DNA of 64,000 bases from Pipra filicauda (lineage: Eukaryota; Chordata; Aves; Passeriformes; Pipridae): NCBI RefSeq assembly GCF_003945595.2, contig NW_024104400.1, positions 1,027,032-1,091,031 of the forward strand, given 5' to 3'. Below, one piece after another: positions 11,134 to 51,139 of the stretch (the first letter of the stretch is position 1; every line of letters starts with the position of its first letter). The notes beneath the pieces are model-generated. The model was not told the DNA's origin and made no database searches. It saw nothing but the letters and a program-made list of their open reading frames with translations. The position numbers and the translations under genes were made by a program.

Positions 11134-11551
11134 TGCCATGGCGGCCCCGCTCCGCTGGCTCCCTCTCTCCCGCCCCGGTTGTCTCTAGTTCGCTCCGGTT
11201 CTCCCCGCCGCCCCGCCCGGTCCCCCCCGGCCCCTCAGCGCGGCTCCGCCGCCATGGCTCCCCCGCCCCCTCCCCCGCACGTCTCGCGCGGCTCGTCGAG
11301 AACGCGCCTCGTCTCCCCTCTCTTTCTTTTTCTCCCCCCCCCTCCACCTTATTTATTTATTTATTTATTTTTTTTAAAAAAAACATTTTCCGCCCTTCCG
11401 GGCTCGGGCGGCGGCGGCGGCCGCGGGGCGAGGCGGGGCGAACGCTCCCGCCGCCTCCCCGCGCCCGCCCTCCCGCCTCAGCCCCAGCCCGCGCCCGAGC
11501 CGCCCGCACACACCCACCGCCCGCCCGGCTCCGCATCCCGCCGCTCCCAGC

Positions 11552-41101
<29,550 letters not shown>

Positions 41102-43110
41102 ATTTCAACTGCCTTAAATTTGTCTGTAAAGGGAATTTCCACAGCTTTTTATAAAATAGTCCAACTGTCTCTGCTTCAAGAAATGTAGATGTGATTTCTA
41201 ACATTGATTGGTGCTTGCAGCATTCACTGTACATAACCCAAACTGAACACAAGTGGAGATGGGAACTCGAGGTGGGGAGCAGGAGTGGGTTGGGATGGGT
41301 TGGAGGCTGAGGAAGCCCAAGCAATCAGACATGAATGATTTCACTTAGTTTAAACTGTCCTGGCAATTTGTGCATTTTGTGGAAACTTAAAAAGAAACTA
41401 TTTTAGTACTAAAAATGCAGGTGGGTTTTACCCAGAGATCCAACTATTTAAACAGCGTCTAAAACCTTGTCAGATATTAATTCAGTGCCTGAGTTGCCTC
41501 AAAACTGTTACTGAATTACACAGTAATTTTTCAGTGTCTTTCCTGGTTTCAGATGGAATTGTAGGTGGTACTGTGTAGTATAACCATTGTAGTTGCTTTG
41601 GAAAGTTGTGTTTGTTCTTTTGTAGAATGGATATTTAAGGTTTGTATTGTTACACGCTGTACAGATGATAAAAACCCAACAGACCCATGTATTCCTCATT
41701 GAAACCATCCGCGTGGGCTCCTTTAACAAAAAGGGATGTGGGCCATGGACACAAGTCCCTCACAGCTGCCTAAGCACGAGTGATGACACATCTGGGGGCA
41801 AGACTCAATGTTGCAAACAAGCCAAAACGGCCAGAAATGGCATTTCCTTACCTGTGTAAGGGTGAAAGCCTTTAATGTATTTCTCTACAAAAATACCAGT
41901 TCACACTGCTTAGAGCATTAAACATCTCACTGCATGTTCAAGTAGCCATTAGGTTCATATAGTATTTTTTCAAACGAGGAAATAAATGTTTGAATAGGAA
42001 AAACTATTATAACTAAGGAAGACTTCTTCTTTTTTTAAGGTTTAAAAACTTCTTTTCTCCATTGTTATTGCCATATCACAAAGCTAATACAGGAGTTGCA
42101 GATCTGTCAAAGTGTCTTGTACTGGTGAATTCACCACGTGCAATATTAACCTGTGTGTTCTCCCAGTGCTCAGGAGGGAGCCTGTTATTCCTGGCCATAT
42201 TTTAATTCCTGATTTATGTTTTGGAGAGCCTGGGAGGCAGTTTGAAGCTTGTGCTTACAAAAGCACCACAGTATCACAAGGCAGAGGGATGGATGGATTT
42301 TGCCTTACCTTTTTTATTAACAGGCTTTATCAGGAATTACTGAAATCCTGTGAAATTTAAGATCTCTTGGAAATAAAAGTTTGGTTACATTTTAAATGCG
42401 GCATCAGATTTTTCTTGTTTACTATGATTTCATCTTTCTGAATGAGGTGATTTTTCTTTCTTAATATTGGCTTAAACTTTCTCTGTGACTAAACTCCTGG
42501 TCAGGGTTTTGGGAACTATGGAATACTAAGTAAGTGGGATTTGACACACAAGTCTGTGTACCCACACCAGCTTGCTGTGTTTTCCTGTGCAAGTTTGGTG
42601 AATTACAGCCATTATTTTGGAGAAGCTGTAATTAAAACCCGCTGCCAAATTCTGTCAGTTCAGCGACCCAAAACACTCAGAAACGAGGTCAATCTCTGTC
42701 TCAATGGTCAAGAAAATCGCCAAGTTTAAGAAAGCAAAGTCACTCCCCTCGTCTGTCCCCCCCCTGCCATATGGGAGCGTTCAAACTGTATCAGCATTCC
42801 TAAGCCAGCTCTGGGAGCCAGGCTGAATTATTCCTTTGTCTGGGGAACAAGGCACCAACACAAACTGAAAATACCGAAAATCTCTTTGTGGTGTGTGCAA
42901 AACTTGAGTTTTTTGATGCAGATCTCTTGCATGACTTTAGGAGTGCCAGGAATCTGTTACCTCTGTGCTGTATTTCTGTTTCCATGGGTGCAAGAACTGA
43001 ATTTGTTCCTTTCTTTCTTATTTTTTCCTCTGTAGAGGGCAGGCATTGAGGATTTAAGCTGTATATTAACCGTTCCTGTATCATTCCAATAAAATTGTTT
43101 TAGAAAGCTT
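41102..43110 (+). other. SH3BGRL: Probable SH3BGRL 3' UTR with three poly(A) signals
   Basis: AT-rich non-coding sequence after the stop codon. AATAAA hexamers occur at 41981-41986, 42372-42377 and 43088-43093. Any could terminate the message; the last is followed by a T/GT-rich stretch (ttgttttagaaag, then gcctgtttgcatgttttgttc) suited to cleavage. Confidence 0.6.
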
Positions 43111-45130
43111 TCTCACACCATCGGCCTGTTTGCATGTTTTGTTCACGGTTTGAAGTTTTAGGTTGGAAGAAGAAGAGTTTTCAGATGAAAATCGTGCTTT
43201 TTAAAAGTTCAGGATTCATACAAGGTGAACATCACTAATCCACTGCTGCCGTGGGTGAATCTGCTGGCTTGGATCTCTCACCTGTTGCCACTAATGGGTT
43301 TTAATTACTAAATGGGATTTAATTTCAGATACATCTCCCCAAAACTGTCCGTAAGGTTTGAGGTTTTTCCCTTATTAACTCATTTCCCGCTCGTTCCCCA
43401 AGGCGGGCGCAAGTTGGAAGCAGCCGAGGCAGCAGCTGCATCCCAAGCCCAGAGAGCTCTCCCAACCCTCTCCCTGCTCTTTTACAAACCGTAATTAATT
43501 AGCTTTATGCTGCTCACAGCAGGGAACTGTGGTATTTAATATTTGTGTTGCCACAGAGCAGTGCAGGAAGAATTTTAAACTAAAACTGTTATTTTTACCT
43601 TCCCTGTTTGCCCGGTACAGCAGCAGGTACCCCCTCGGCTTTGCACCACCTGGAAGATCTGCAGAGCTACAGGAATCCCACTCTCAGCTCTAAACAGCCC
43701 TGGGATTTGCCCAAATCCCAGACTTCAATTCACATCCTCTGGAGGAAACCAATAACCTGATTTTTTAAGGAGTTTTGTGATTTTTACAGGATCAGCTTCT
43801 TTCTGTGTGAGCAACAACAGCCCAACCAGGAGCTCTCAGTCAACACTGATGCCTTTTCAAGGTGATTATTGCTTGTCTCTCACACTTGCTCTTCTTTAGT
43901 GTCTTAAAAATGGTCCATAAGATGGGAAAAGGGCTTTGGATGCCATTTCTAAATTGCAGTGAATCCTATTTCCTTCCCCTGTGTATCCACTTGTCTTGTA
44001 CAACCCACAAAAGAAAAAAAAAATCACTGGTTTTTTTCTTTGTTTATAAAACACCTTAAAAACCCAATTGTTGCTCCTTAATGTAAAGCTCAAGACAAAT
44101 AGTTTTCCAGAATCTGTTTGGAAACCCAGCTCTGTGTGTGCATACAGTGTGCCCTTCACTTGCTGTTCAGGTTCCAGTGGTGTGTGCTGCAATAATAAAC
44201 TTTTCTACCAATTCCTGTGGGATTTTATTAATTTCTCATATCCTCAGTCTCTATGCCATGGAAAGTTCTGGAATGTCTGATTACATCCCTCAGCTCATGT
44301 TGTACCCATTTCATGGAAGGGTTTGTGTTCCGCCTACTCTGTACCTACACATAATAATCCACTCCACAAATAAATCATATCTTTTATTGTTTTTTTCCTG
44401 CAGAAGTACTCTGTGATTTATCCATATTACGTGATCTTGGTAAAATGTTTTAGATTGAAAAGTTCACTATGAAAATTTTGAAGTTTATCGTTAAAAATTT
44501 GGACTGAATGGGTAAACTTTTGGAAGTGCAAAAGGATTCTGAAAGTCCAAGTGATGAAGTAGAAATTCCTGTGTTACTATAGGAGGTGAGCACAGTGCTG
44601 CTGTGAGTACTGAGTATCCAAAATCCAGGTATTTAGCACAAAATACATTTATTTAGTGTGTTGTATTCATGACGTATCAAAATTGGTCGTGTATATACTG
44701 TACTAGCAATATATAGTAATTCCTTATATATGTTAATTATATATATAATATACTCACAATATAGCAATATATAGTGATTTCTTATATATGTTAATTATAT
44801 ATAATATATATACACACACGATATAGCAATATATAATATTTCTTTATAGTGATTCCTTCTGTCAGAAGTGGGCTTATTGAAGATATCATCAGGAACTTGG
44901 CGATGTCTTCATTTTAAGTCGCTTGGTGTTTCAAAATCCCTAAATAAAAGGAAACCGGCACATCATTAATACATCGTGAGCAGCACTAGAACTCCCAGTT
45001 CTGTTCTGAACCCTTTCCCCAGCACGCAGGGCAGGTTATTTTGTGTTTATACAACCCGAAGCTATCAGACACACGTTTTATAACCGGGAGCATCCATAGA
45101 ATCTATGAGTTTATCCGTGGAATCCCTGAC
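43111..45130. other. Intergenic interval after SH3BGRL
   Basis: Contains an AT-rich tandem triplication (separate entry) and nothing else recognisable. Confidence 0.55.
44690..44845. repeat. AT-rich tandem repeat of about 65 bp, 2-3 copies
   Basis: The phrase agcaatatatagtaattccttatatatgttaattatata recurs with small changes at about 44705, 44762 and 44825. Runs of TATA lie between copies. Confidence 0.75.
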
Positions 45131-45600
45131 CTCCAGGTCCTGCCCGGCCCCGCCGGGAGGGGCCGCAATGGCGCCCGCGGCCCCTCAGCGCCGCCGCCGC
45201 CGCGCGCCGTTGCTGCGGCAACCGGCAGCCACTCAGCGGCCGGGCCAGGCCTGCCCCGCCTTCCCATTGGGGGAGAGCGCCGTCCGTCAGCGCGAATTCC
45301 CGCCCCCCCAGGTACTTAAGCCTCGGGGGCCGCGGTGGTTGAGGGTGGTGTTGTGTGAGGGTTGGCGGCCGGCGGTGCTACCGGAGGTCTCCATTGCAGC
45401 CACCGCTGCCTGTGCACCCCGGACCCTCCCCATGCCCTCTGCTCGCTGCTGTGTGGGGAAAATGGGCGGTTTTCTATTAATAAAGCCCTGCCCTGTGTCA
45501 GCAGCGCGGGGCCGAGCTCACCTGGGGGCGGGCAGGGGCTGCTCTGCGGCGGGTGTTTGAGGGCTCGGCTGGGCTGCTCAGGGGAAGTGCTGGCAGTTTA
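45130..45600. promoter_or_regulatory. Orphan CpG island with RFX-type X-box
   Basis: A compact CpG island between SH3BGRL and the TASL-like gene. It contains the imperfect palindrome gttgctgcggcaac (45209-45222), close to the RFX X-box, an inverted CCAAT box attgg (45266-45270) and an E2F-like attcccgcc (about 45296-45304). A poly(A) signal AATAAA follows at 45479-45484. No reading frame in it resembles a known protein. It may drive an upstream non-coding exon of the TASL-like gene or a short non-coding transcript. Confidence 0.55.
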
Positions 45601-46030
45601 AATCCAAACTAAAGGACTTGGGGCAGCTGTGCTTGGAAAAACAAACAAACAAAAAACAAAACACTCAATGTCTGTTTCATGTTTTTATGCATGTAAAATA
45701 CACAGGTTGTGCTGAGAAAGAGGACTTTGCTTACATGCAGCCATAGTTGTGTAATATAAGTGTGTGGTAACATACCATGCTGTAGTATTTATCTTGGGCG
45801 TATGTATATATATATGTCTTTTTCATATATTCCACAGCTGATGAATGCTATAGTAGTTTTTTTACCTCTGTATTGTGACATCCTTGCCTTGCTGTTTCTC
45901 CCAACTGTGCTCAGCTTCTGAAATAACTCTGGTTCTGGTTTCATTTTTTGTCGATAAAAGGGCATTCCTTTTTGATGGAATTGATAGAAATGCATTGATT
46001 TCCTTGGATATTGGTGCATTTAACCCCTGA

Positions 46031-46125
46031 ATCTCAGAATACTTTGAGTTGGAAGGGACCTTTAAAGCCCATCTCATTCTACCCCCTGCCATGGCAGGGA
46101 CACCTTCACTAGACCAGGTTGCTGA
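46031..46125 (-). mobile_element. CR1 LINE 3' fragment, antisense, short
   Basis: 'ctcagaatactttgagttggaagggacctttaaagcccatctcattctaccccctgccatggcagggacacc'. The copy ends abruptly after about 95 bases. Confidence 0.88.
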
Positions 46126-46605
46126 CGCTGCAACTGGAATGGGAGGTGATTTGGTTTTAATCACACAAGGTGAATTATCTGACTTGGTTTCTTTGTCTCT
46201 GTTACTTTTGTGTTTTGTTGAAACAGCTGCACAAAAATTCCAGCTGCAGCTGGCACTCATTACAAGCTCAGCAAGGTTTTAAACTACTTGGAATTTGAAC
46301 CACCCTGGTTCCTGCCCCCCAAGACTCTGAGCAGTGGCTCTACTGAAGTCCCAACCATACCTTCTGTGCAGAAATTACTAATGTAAAATGATTAAATATG
46401 AAGTAATTTTAAATGGCTTTTAAATGGGAAATGGCTCTTATGTAAATTCAGTGGGAATAAAAATAACTGTAATTCTGCCTCCACAAAAAGTGGGGTCTTT
46501 TTTGAAACAGAGGTGAAAAGGAAGGAAGAGGAGTAATTTTAGAGACTCCCCTAGACCTAAATGGCCAGAGTTTCTTCAGACCTTACATTAATTAATTTCT
46601 AAGGC

Positions 46606-46850
46606 ACAACATGGCTTCCCACTGCCAGAGGGCAAGGTTAGGTGGAATATTGGGAAGGAATTCTTGGCTGGGAGGGTGGTGAGGCCCTGGCACAGGTTGT
46701 CCAGAGAAGCTGTGGCTGCCCCTGGATCCCTGGAAGTGTCCAAGGCCCAGCTGGACGGGGCTTGGAGCAACCTGGTCTAGTGGAAGGTGTCCCTGCCCAT
46801 GGCTGGGAGTGAGACTGGATGATCTTTGAGGTCCTTCCATCCCCAACCAT
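46606..46850 (+). mobile_element. CR1 LINE 3' fragment
   Basis: 'atggcttcccactgccagagggcaaggttaggtggaatattgggaaggaattcttggctgggagggtggtgaggccctggcacagg', through 'gtccttccatccccaacc'. Same subfamily as the copies at 54.7 and 57.3 kb. Confidence 0.93.
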
Positions 46851-49181
46851 CCGGTATGAACATTATTTTACTACCAAAACATGTTGTGTGATGGGTTGCA
46901 GTCAATATGCTGCTGTAAGGTTATCTTGACTCTCCAGTTTTATTCTACATTTGTGTCCTGCCCTTGCCATTAAACAGTGTAGTTTTAGGATCTTTTGTCT
47001 AGTACTTGGATGAGATTCAGCTTCTGATTTATTGGGGGTTTTTTGTCTTCTGAGTAGAAGGAAATTTAGAAAAGGCATCAACAGAAAACTGTGCAGACTG
47101 TGTATGGACTGGATGTTGTGCTGAGCAGTGAGATGGCTCAGTGCTTGACCTCAGCTTCAGCTTGAAAAGGACGCACTAAAACCCCCATGGAGGAACCTCA
47201 GATGTGCCATTGAGCCAGCGGCAATTTCTGAGCCCAGAAAAAGTGGGTTTGGTCGAAGAGCGACATGATTGTCCACAGCTGTCCCATGGCTGTTGCTTTC
47301 ACAGATTCTCATATTTGTGTGTTATAAACATGGCGTATTTCATCAAAATCTTGATGACATGAAGTTGTCAAATTCTTTCCCATCAGCAGGACGTCACAAG
47401 AGTCTAAATTTAGCTGTGTCTCTGAAGGGGAAGTGGAGTGAATAGCACGGTAAGTCAGCTGGGTGGTGGAGCATCGCTCAACTCAACGTGTCAATGGACA
47501 CGTCTGGTGGAATTTGGTTCCACTTTCGACCAGCACAGCCCCTCTGATCCCTCCCTGTGCCCTATTACGGCAGTCTCAGCTCACTGGCATCACACCGCGG
47601 TCGGAAATCTCTCAGCCCAGTTTCCAACATCCTCTTTGAGGCTGGGCCTCCCTTTGTGTTCAAACCCCGCGCCCTTTCCCGCTGGGATCGCTTCTGTTTT
47701 TACAAGGAACAAAAAATGGGGAAGCACATCATGTGTGTGTCAGGCTCTTTGCTCACAGAGAGCAGTGGAGGAGGAGTATGTAAGAGTCTGTCCTCCCCCA
47801 GCAGCTGGAGTGGGACAGCTCTGGGCTCGGGGAAATCACCTCAGACCCTGCTGGGCTTGGTAAGTTGGGCTTTTTGTGCCTTGCTTTTTCCCTTATGCTT
47901 TGTCCCAGAGGGCAGGAGCCACTTATTTCATTTGAAACAGAGCAGTTTTGTTAAAATTACCCTATTTCAGCTCTACATGAGCATTTTCAAAGCAATAAAC
48001 CAAAATTTATTAGCAGGGAAGGAGCTGGGTACCTCGAGGTCTTACAGACCAGGGTAAGGACCTGGTTACACATCCTATGAGGAACACAGCATTCCAAATT
48101 CCAGTGACCTTCAGCAAGATTTAAATTGCCAAGTATTCTCCTCTTTTTGGAAAATGGTTTCCTAAGTGCCTGAAGTGCTTCAGAATGTGTTGTCCAGCTT
48201 TTTGCATATGTAAATGATACAATAGATAACCAGTGATGCTGATGTAGCCAAGTGTGCTGCCTTTGCTGTCTGCTTTGGCCTCAAAATTCCAGGGTTCCCT
48301 TCAGCTCCAGGGAGAGACTCGTGCCAGTAAAACAACCCCCCAAAAGAAAAAAACACCATTTCAAACCATGAGCACACTATGGGGGTGTGAATGTACTTGA
48401 ATTATGCAGAGATTCAAAAGATATTTGAAGGATAGAATGATTTTCTTGTGTTCATCTTTCCCATCCCTCCACAAGGGGAGTGGTGATGATCTTCTCCTTG
48501 GTGAGTTCAGATCTGACTTTAAAAGTGAAGGTTCCCATTGATTTTAACAGTAAGTGGATTGAAAAGGAATGATAAGGAATCATTAAATGTAGATTATTTT
48601 GAGACACTTTTCACTGCTTATCACTTCACTATCGAGGAAGACAAATTAACTGTGTCTTTTAAATTCATCACTAAGAGGGACTCTACACACCTCTGTCCAG
48701 CAGCTCTGTGAGCTGCATTTTGGGTGCATTTTTATTATACTTGTAGACCTCTCAGCATCTTTTGAAGCTCCTTGGTACATCACAGGAGGGCTCAAGTCAG
48801 AAACAACCTGCAAATATAAAGAGCTAATTCAGCTCTTTATATCCTTCCTGTGTCACTTCTTTAGCTCTTAGAAATTGTTGTCTTTCAATGGAAAACACTG
48901 ATTTGCAACTGATGATGGTGACACAGACAAGTAAGATGAATTTGCTGATTTTTACAGCTTATAAGTACTAAGTGTCTCAAGTAGCCATGATGCAGGAGAG
49001 ACCTGGAAACAGAATGGATGTTACAGATGAAAAGCTGTTTAATGCCTTCCCTTTATCTTCAGAATGACTTTTGTGGGCATGGTAAAAAAGTGAAAAGAGG
49101 AAAAGCATGTAGTTTAATGTTTGCTAAAAATAAATGCTCTCGAGAAAAAATAAAGAGAAAAATCACAATATTTATTAAATA

Positions 49182-49248
<67 letters not shown>
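49182..49248. repeat. (ATT)n microsatellite, about 22 units
   Basis: A pure trinucleotide run ending 17 bases before the probable 3' splice site of the TASL-like coding exon. It produces a poly-Asn open frame on the minus strand and poly-Ile on the plus strand, neither of which is a gene. Confidence 0.95.
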
Positions 49249-49249
<1 letters not shown>

Positions 49250-49265
49250 TCTGCCTGTCTTTCAG
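49250..49265 (+). other. Probable 3' splice site of the TASL-like coding exon
   Basis: ctctgcctgtctttcag is a good polypyrimidine tract plus AG, 53 bases before the start codon. Its upstream neighbour is the (ATT)n run, so the branch point must lie in or beyond the microsatellite (an adenosine-rich aatcacaata at 49161-49170 is one candidate). Confidence 0.55.
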
Positions 49266-49318
49266 TCCCAGGGCTCCATGGAACTCTGGTGATCAGGCTG
49301 TTACTCCCACTTGTCCTC

Positions 49319-50254
49319 ATGTTGGCAGAAGGCATCTTAATGAGGCTCATCTATAAAGAAAGCTGTCATCAAGATAAGCCTCAGAAATCCCCTGCATCCC
49401 AAAAGGCTAAAGAGGGAATCTGGAGGCAGAAACTTGTAGACATCCCAAAAATCAAAGGCTTTGGTGATGGATGTGAGAAGCGGGATGAGATCTCTGCTCG
49501 AAGCAGCAAAACAGAACCCAGGAGTGGCCCTGGCTGGGGATCCAGAGAAAGGGAACCTGCAAAAGATCAGGAAATGCAGGTTAAAGGACCTGTATCCCCA
49601 GCTTTACACATCCCCAGGAGAGGCCAGAGCCTATACCAGCTGGATTTGTACAGATCCTGGCCATGCAATAGCATTTACCAGAACTATCCCGACCTGCAGA
49701 TCGGGGGGGACCATGTGGGGGAACACACGTGTGACTCGGGCTGTGTCCTGGACCACGTGTGTGATGAACTTCCTGATGGCCCTGTCCTGCTGTCCATAGA
49801 TATTCCCCTGGGCCAGTCCCCTCCCTGTGAGCACCCCGAAAAGCCCAGTGTGACATCCCTATCTGGGCATGAAGGTGAAGCTGAAGCTGCAGAGAGGAGC
49901 ATCGTGCTCTCTGAGGAGCCTCTTTCCAACTCCACGCTCAACAAGTACATGGAAGCCAAGGTGGCAGAGCTCTACAAGCAGTTTTTTGAAGAAAGCCTGG
50001 CCAGGTGTGGCTCTGTAACAAACCTCCTGACTTGCAGCTGGCTGAGGAACAGCCTGGAGCAGATAAGCTTCCAGATCTCCCAGGAGCAGAACATAGAAGC
50101 CTCCAAGGCCAGAGGAGCCCTCCTGCACTCGCTGGCTTTGTTGAGTGGGCGAAACGCTCCCAACAGGAACAGCTCAGAGTTCAGCACCCCAAACCTGCAG
50201 ATCTCCAACCCAGCGGGGGTGAAACGGAGCTGCAGGGTGCAGTTCCCATCCTGA
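49319..50254 (+). CDS. TASL/CXorf21-family lysosomal TLR-IRF5 adaptor, probably the TASL2-type paralog
   Basis: TASL is recruited to lysosomes by the transporter SLC15A4 and activates IRF5 downstream of TLR7/8/9. This 311-aa single-exon frame aligns by eye with human TASL (301 aa) end to end. The N terminus MLAEGILMRLIYKE corresponds to MLSEGYLSGLEYW, the helix that inserts into SLC15A4. Residues 118-130 (SIYQNYPDLQIGG) match SICKNYNDLQIAG, and GPVLLSIDIPL (154-164) matches GPLLKSSEIPL. Residues 204-221 (NSTLNKYMEAKVAELYKQ) and 245-265 (SLEQISFQ..., SKAR) match the C-terminal region. NLQIS at 292-296 fits the pLxIS motif used to dock IRF5. The start is the first ATG in frame and coincides with the human start. 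An acceptor tgtctttcag ends at 49265, so a non-coding 5' exon is likely. TASL proper neighbours GK, hence a paralog here; I recall mouse Gm6377/Tasl2 lying near Sh3bgrl. Confidence 0.85.
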   Translation: MLAEGILMRLIYKESCHQDKPQKSPASQKAKEGIWRQKLVDIPKIKGFGDGCEKRDEISARSSKTEPRSGPGWGSREREPAKDQEMQVKGPVSPALHIPRRGQSLYQLDLYRSWPCNSIYQNYPDLQIGGDHVGEHTCDSGCVLDHVCDELPDGPVLLSIDIPLGQSPPCEHPEKPSVTSLSGHEGEAEAAERSIVLSEEPLSNSTLNKYMEAKVAELYKQFFEESLARCGSVTNLLTCSWLRNSLEQISFQISQEQNIEASKARGALLHSLALLSGRNAPNRNSSEFSTPNLQISNPAGVKRSCRVQFPS

Positions 50255-50471
50255 CTGAGCTGGGCTGGAGGGATGGATGGCATTAGGGTACGAATATTTC
50301 ACTCCAGGGATGAGCTTGGGAAGTGGGAACATTTACACACTACACTTTTTCAAATCAGTGTTTTAAGGCTTAAACCGTAGGGGAAGTAGAAGGCACTGGT
50401 TTCTTTTTTCTAATACAGGATTTGAAATTAATTTCTCTCTAAAATACTAGTTAATCATGTTTTTATAGTGT

Positions 50472-50583
50472 CTATAGAATCAGAAATTCATCAAGGCTGG
50501 AAACAACCACTAAGATCAAGTCCAACCATCAACCCAGCACCTCCACCATGGTCACCATGTCCTCAAGTGCCTCATCAACACAT
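50472..50583 (-). mobile_element. CR1 LINE 3' fragment, antisense, in probable 3' UTR
   Basis: 'tagaatcagaaattcatcaaggctggaaacaaccactaagatcaagtccaaccatcaacccagcacc ... caccatgtcctcaagtgcc' is a diverged CR1 end. It falls inside the predicted TASL-like 3' UTR. Confidence 0.85.
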
Positions 50584-51133
50584 AAAAATGTTTAATTTTT
50601 GGCAAAATCAGCAAGCAAAAATGACTGCAGCATTCCTGAAACAGTAGTGCAAGGTTCCTGCATCTTTGGAAATTTAAATGCAGATTTTGATATGGAAATC
50701 CTGTTACTTTCAAACCCATTTTCTTCCCTTTCTCTTACTTCTCTGTAAGTATGGAAATGAATCATTGTGTCACCATTGTAAAATGAGAAATGAATTGGAC
50801 TGTTACCTGCCCTGCAGAAGTTTTTTTCTAGTAAAGAACGTTTTTTGTTGTTGTGTTTTGGGGTTTTTTTGCCTGTGGTTTTGTTTGTTTGTTTTAATCC
50901 AGCATCTTTATTTGTTGGGAGTTTCTTAAAATCATCTCTGAGCTGAAAGAAAATACCAATAGGCTTGGAAGAACGTTGAGAAGATCTGAATTCACAAGGG
51001 ATTCACCTTGAAGCTTCTAATTCAAATAATATAACTTATTAATTAGTGGCATTTACTGTAATAGAAGCTGTGTGATGGGGCTTAGAGTTAAAATTGGACC
51101 TGTTTTGGTCTGTACAGGGATGGGAATTTGCAG

Positions 51134-51139
51134 AATAAA
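51134..51139 (+). terminator. Candidate poly(A) signal of the TASL-like gene
   Basis: The first AATAAA I find after the stop codon at 50254, giving a 3' UTR of about 0.9 kb. Confidence 0.45.

Larger units (their letters stand above)
45610..49181. other. Interval upstream of the TASL-like gene
   Basis: Two CR1 fragments, listed separately, and otherwise no recognisable gene. A cttg|gtaagt donor-like site at about 47860 could end a non-coding first exon, but I cannot show that it is used. Confidence 0.5.

Noticed and set aside
45305..45500. A possible retroviral LTR or structured small RNA gene in the orphan island (TATA-like gtacttaag followed by AATAAA)
   Set aside because: No paired LTR, terminal TG...CA or target duplication was seen, and it did not match small RNAs I know, such as RNase P RNA.
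45105..45560. A 151-codon plus-strand frame in the orphan CpG island
   Set aside because: Composition-driven, with poly-Arg/Ala/Pro segments and no similarity I recognise. I kept the island as a regulatory feature only.
49289..49318. A ten-residue N-terminal extension (from a GTG) of the TASL-like frame
   Set aside because: Vertebrate initiation at GTG is unlikely here, and the ATG at 49319 aligns exactly with the start of human TASL.
49018..49356. Poly-Ile frame on the plus strand and poly-Asn frame on the minus strand
   Set aside because: Both are translations of the (ATT)n microsatellite.
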